Below the pieces are notes generated by a model. The model saw only the letters and a program-made list of their open reading frames with translations, did not search any database and was not told where the DNA came from. A stretch of DNA of 64,000 nucleotides from NCBI GenBank assembly GCA_026225115.1, contig JAMFSE010000055.1:24160-88159 (forward strand). Reading direction: 5' to 3'. The DNA is from Rhodovastum atsumiense (GTDB lineage: Bacteria > Pseudomonadota > Alphaproteobacteria > Acetobacterales > Acetobacteraceae). Below, piece by piece: positions 61,143 to 64,000 of the stretch (the stretch's first letter is position 1; the number at the start of each line of letters is the position of its first letter). The position numbers and the translations under genes were made by a program.

Positions 61143-61999
61143 AGCCGGCCGCCCCGCCGGTAAACCAGCCCCGCCTCCCCCAGCCGTACCAGCCCAATAA
61201 GCGACAGAGCCAGCAAGGACGCCAGAACCAACGCCCCCCACATCATCATTGTCTGGCCATAATAGCTGCCCGCCAACAACCGCGCCCCCAGGCCGAACTG
61301 CGCCCCGGTTGGCAGCTCCGCCACAATCGCCCCGGTCACAGACAACGCCACCGCTACCTTCAAACCCGGAAATAGAAACGCCAGTGAAACCGGCCAGCGC
61401 AATTTCCAAAACACCTGCGCCTGGCTCGCATGATAGGTCCGCATCAGATCAAGCTGCATCACCTCCGGCGACCTCAGCCCCTTCACCATGCCAATCACGA
61501 TCGGAAAAAAACTCAAATAGCCAACAATAGCCGCTTTCGGCACCAGCCCGGTAAACCCAACATTCCCCAGCGCCACCACCACCATCGGCGCAATCGCCAA
61601 AACCGGTATCGTCTGACTGGCAATCAGCCACGGCATCAGCGACCGATCCAGCACCCGCGAATGGACGATGCCTACCGCAAATAAAATGCCCGCCAACGTG
61701 CCAATAGCCAGTCCCGCCAACGCCGTCCCGGCTGTATACATTGTCTGCAACAGAAAATTACGCGGAGAATTCAATGGATAGTCGAAAATACTATCCGCGA
61801 GCGAAAAAACGATCTGATCTGGCGTCGGCAACACCGGCCGGTCCATCGAGAACGCCGCTTGAACCACAAGCCAGAAATTGCGCGCATCGTCCGGGTCCAT
61901 CAGCGCGATCGCCTGCGGCGCATTCAAAAAATACGCCGCGATATACCAAACCAGCAACAACCCGACCAAAACACTCGCAACCGGAATTATTTTATTCAT
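61139..61999 (-). CDS. ABC importer permease 1 (SsuC/ThiX type)
   Basis: 286 residues with about six membrane segments. 'DRSLMPWLIASQTIPVLAIAPMVVVALGNVGFTGLVPKAAIVGYLSFFPIVIGMVKGLRS' and the EAA loop 'YHASQAQVFWKLRWPVSLAFLFPGLKVAVALSVTGAIVAELPTG' define the family. Start MNKIIPVAS chosen; it overlaps the ATPase stop by 8 bases. Two different permeases imply a heterodimeric channel. Confidence 0.88.
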   Translation of the reverse strand: MNKIIPVASVLVGLLLVWYIAAYFLNAPQAIALMDPDDARNFWLVVQAAFSMDRPVLPTPDQIVFSLADSIFDYPLNSPRNFLLQTMYTAGTALAGLAIGTLAGILFAVGIVHSRVLDRSLMPWLIASQTIPVLAIAPMVVVALGNVGFTGLVPKAAIVGYLSFFPIVIGMVKGLRSPEVMQLDLMRTYHASQAQVFWKLRWPVSLAFLFPGLKVAVALSVTGAIVAELPTGAQFGLGARLLAGSYYGQTMMMWGALVLASLLALSLIGLVRLGEAGLVYRRGGRL

Positions 62000-62771
62000 A
62001 GCTATGCCCGTCCCGCAGCGCCTCACGTACCGCTTGCGTCACGCGCAAAAATTCCGGCGTGTCCCGCATCTCCAAATTCCGGTCCGCCGGCAGCCCGCTC
62101 TCAATCACCCGCAGCACCCGCCCCGGCCTTGCCGACATCACCACGATCCGCGTCGAGAGAAACACCGCCTCCGGAATGGAATGTGTCACGAAAACCGATG
62201 TAAGCCCGGTCTGCCGCCACAGACTATGCACATGCAGGTTCAAATTATCCCTGGTAATTTCATCCAGCGCGCCAAAGGGCTCATCCATCAACAGCAAATC
62301 GGGCTTAAAACTCAACGCCCGCGCAATGGAAACCCGCTGCTGCATGCCGCCTGAAAGCTGCCAGGGAAATTTCTTGCCGAAGCCCCTCAGCCCCAGCAGT
62401 GCCAAATTCTCGGCAGCGCGTCGCTCCCGCTCCGCCTTTGCCATGCCCATCAACTCCAAAGGCAAGGTCACATTGCGCACCACGTTCCGCCAGGCAAACA
62501 ACGCCGGCGCTTGAAACACATAGCCATAAGCCCTGTTGCGCCGCGCCGCATCCGGACTCACCCCATTAACACTCAATTTCCCCGAACTCAGCGGCACCAA
62601 ATCCGCAATCGCCCGCAACAACGTCGTCTTGCCGCAGCCCGAAGGCCCAATCAGCGAAACAAAATCCCCCCGCTCGACGGTAAGATCGACATCCGAAAGC
62701 GCCACCACCGGCTGATCGCCTGTATCAAACACAACATTGAGTTTTTCCGCCGCGATAACGACATCGCTCAT
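61992..62771 (-). CDS. ABC importer ATPase (SsuB/ThiZ type)
   Basis: 259 residues. Walker A 'GPSGCGKTT', Q-loop 'YVFQAPALFAWRNVVRNVTLPLEL', signature 'LSGGMQQR', Walker B 'LLLMDEPFGALDEITR' and H-loop 'VFVTHSIPEAVFLSTRIVVMSARPGRV' are all present. It energises uptake. Start MSDVVIAAEK was chosen over an upstream ATG at 62813 that lies inside the crotonase gene. Confidence 0.93.
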   Translation of the reverse strand: MSDVVIAAEKLNVVFDTGDQPVVALSDVDLTVERGDFVSLIGPSGCGKTTLLRAIADLVPLSSGKLSVNGVSPDAARRNRAYGYVFQAPALFAWRNVVRNVTLPLELMGMAKAERERRAAENLALLGLRGFGKKFPWQLSGGMQQRVSIARALSFKPDLLLMDEPFGALDEITRDNLNLHVHSLWRQTGLTSVFVTHSIPEAVFLSTRIVVMSARPGRVLRVIESGLPADRNLEMRDTPEFLRVTQAVREALRDGHSYE

Positions 62772-62793
62772 AACGCGAAAATATCGCGCCGCT

Positions 62794-63576
62794 TCAACCC
62801 GGCTTCCCGCCAAACACCGCCGGCCGTTTTTCCATAAACGCCGCTACGCCTTCAAAAAAATCCGCCGTCTTCCCCAGCCGCCGTTGAATATCGCGTTCCA
62901 GATCCAGCTGCTGATCCAGCGTATTGCTCGCCGAGGCGTTAAACGCCGCCTTCATCGCCGCAATGGCCTGCGCCGGTTTGGCGGCAAGGTTTGTTGCGAT
63001 CGTCAACGCCTCTGTCATCAGCATTTCGGCATCGAAAATCTTCCATATCAGCCCGTAGGCCTCGGCCGTCTCGGCGCTGATGGTCTCGCCCAGCATCGCC
63101 AGCGCCCGCGCCCGCGCATCGCCCGCCAGCCTTGGCAGAAAATAAGTGCCACCGGCATCCGGGCTCAGCCCGATGCGAATAAACGCCACGGCAAAACTGG
63201 CATCCCTGCCCGCCACCACAATATCGGCGGCCAGCGCCAGGTTCATGCCCGCCCCGGCCGCCACCCCGTTCACCGCGCACACAATCGGCTTCGGCAACGC
63301 CCGCATGCGTCTTACCAACGGGTTATAATAAGCATCGATTATATTTCCCAAATCCAACGGACCACTGACCTGCATGCCCAGATCCGCCCCCGCCGAAAAC
63401 CCCGGCCCGGCGCCGGTCAGCAGCACGGCACGAACGCTGTCGTCTTGCTCGATATCCTGAAATGCCGCGTTCAGCGCCGCCATCATCTCAATGGACAGTG
63501 GGTTCAACCGGCTCGGCCGGTTCAGAATCAGGGTCCGCACCGCCCCCTCAGATGCCGTCAACAGCAGGTCATCCAT
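62794..63576 (-). CDS. Crotonase-family enoyl-CoA hydratase/isomerase (PaaG-like)
   Basis: 260 residues. 'FSAGADLGMQVSG' is the oxyanion-hole motif. The glutamate positions of hydratases read 'AAGAGMN' and 'AFIRIGLSPDAGGTY', as in PaaG isomerases. GGGGGA seven bases before the ATG at 63576 decides the start. It begins the operon with the ABC importer (22 bases to the ATPase), so the imported compound may enter a CoA-dependent degradation route; that link is inference. Confidence 0.88.
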   Translation of the reverse strand: MDDLLLTASEGAVRTLILNRPSRLNPLSIEMMAALNAAFQDIEQDDSVRAVLLTGAGPGFSAGADLGMQVSGPLDLGNIIDAYYNPLVRRMRALPKPIVCAVNGVAAGAGMNLALAADIVVAGRDASFAVAFIRIGLSPDAGGTYFLPRLAGDARARALAMLGETISAETAEAYGLIWKIFDAEMLMTEALTIATNLAAKPAQAIAAMKAAFNASASNTLDQQLDLERDIQRRLGKTADFFEGVAAFMEKRPAVFGGKPG

Positions 63577-63724
63577 GGCATTTTCCCCCATCCATCAGCC
63601 GCAAAGCTGCCAGACCCTACCCATCAGAGCAAGGCAGGGTTATCGCAATTCACCTTGCCTCGCTGCCCCTTTCGCTCTACCCCGTCCGCTCGTTTTATAC
63701 GCAAACTATGGGAGAATTGCCGTC

Positions 63725-64000
63725 ATGTCGTTCAGGGTCGCGGTTGTGGGTGCCACCGGTGCCGTTGGGAGGGAAATCCTCAAAACCCTGTCCGAGCGCC
63801 ATTTCCCCATCTCCGAGGTTGCAGCCCTTGCCTCCGGCCGTTCCGCCGGCGCCCAGGTCTCCTATGGCGAAGACCGCATCCTGACCGTCAAAAATCTCGA
63901 AAAATTCGACTTCACCGGCTGGGACATCGCTCTATTCTCGCCCGGCGCCTCGGTCTCGGCCATCCACGCCCCGCGCGCCGCCGCCGCCGGCTGTGTCGTC
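63725..64000 (+). CDS. asd: Aspartate-semialdehyde dehydrogenase (partial, C-terminus outside window)
   Basis: 92 codons open to the right edge. 'VAVVGATGAVGREILKTLSERHFPISEVAALASGRSAGAQVSYGEDRILTVKNLEKFDFTGWDIALFSPGASVSAIHAPRAAAAGCVV' is the NADP-binding domain of Asd. It makes aspartate semialdehyde for lysine, threonine, methionine and cell-wall diaminopimelate. GGGAGAA lies nine bases before the ATG. The catalytic cysteine is beyond the window. Confidence 0.93.
   Translation, partial: MSFRVAVVGATGAVGREILKTLSERHFPISEVAALASGRSAGAQVSYGEDRILTVKNLEKFDFTGWDIALFSPGASVSAIHAPRAAAAGCVV

Noticed and set aside
61143..61409. Longer N-terminus for ABC permease 2
   Set aside because: The extension lies inside permease 1 in another frame and is Gly-rich nonsense; the TTG overlapping the permease 1 stop fits better.
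63577..63724. TPP riboswitch ahead of the NMT1 importer operon
   Set aside because: The conserved CUGAGA and ACC..GAACCUGAU blocks are not present; only a weak imperfect repeat around AAGGCAGG/CCTTGCCT is seen.

Overview
The window looks like a chromosomal segment of a GC-rich alphaproteobacterium, most likely of the Acetobacteraceae. The reasons are a DUF1150/Hsp20 pair, a NodT-type outer-membrane lipoprotein in an Emr-type efflux operon, a GMC dehydrogenase with a gluconate-2-dehydrogenase-subunit-3-like partner, and A/T-armed hairpin elements between genes. The family assignment is inference; no rRNA or species marker is present.

Left part (1-18.3 kb): a truncated GT4 glycosyltransferase, OsmC protein, GST, DUF1150 and Hsp20. 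The Hsp20 leader has a ROSE-like RNA thermometer hairpin covering its Shine-Dalgarno. Next come peptide deformylase and a minus-strand acyl-CoA/keto-acid catabolic group: two crotonases, a nitronate monooxygenase-like enzyme and a FAH/hydratase-fold enzyme, with a double AGTTAACT operator-like site inside. A tripartite efflux operon (HlyD, DHA2 MFS, NodT lipoprotein) follows. Then comes a tightly coupled five-gene operon: an internally duplicated membrane protein, a ThDP enzyme, a subunit-3-like protein, a GMC oxidoreductase and an SMP-30 lactonase. A decayed DUF72 gene lies downstream.

Middle (18.5-32.4 kb): a 1306-residue hybrid kinase with two transmitter and two receiver modules, a DUF302 protein, and a quinone-reductase-like MDR gene divergent from an AraC regulator. 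The AraC gene leads into genes for an NAD-binding protein, DUF1543 and a flavin-binding PNPOx-fold protein. An APC permease faces a MocR/PdxR regulator whose aminotransferase domain is almost entirely deleted. SulP permease and a ParB-like protein are coupled. tRNA-Leu(CAA) and tRNA-Asn(GTT) follow.

Right part (32.6-58.8 kb): a complete set of late genes for a contractile-tailed phage-like particle, all on the minus strand. In transcription order these are: an HTH/DUF protein, small terminase, glycosyltransferase, large terminase, portal, scaffold-like protein, capsid, connector/terminator genes, an Ig-like/SGNH/XhlA-like cassette, sheath, tube, and a tail chaperone with a programmed -1 frameshift site. 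Then come a protein in the tape-measure position, U, X, a 51-residue coupled ORF, D, V, W, J, I, fibre, holin, Rz/Rz1 and lysozyme. I see no integrase, repressor, replication or recombination gene and no duplicated att site. The block is therefore either a reduced prophage or a domesticated, GTA-like particle.

Far right (59-64 kb): a 29-residue zinc-ribbon micro-ORF, a crotonase plus NMT1/ThiY-type ABC importer operon, and the start of asd.
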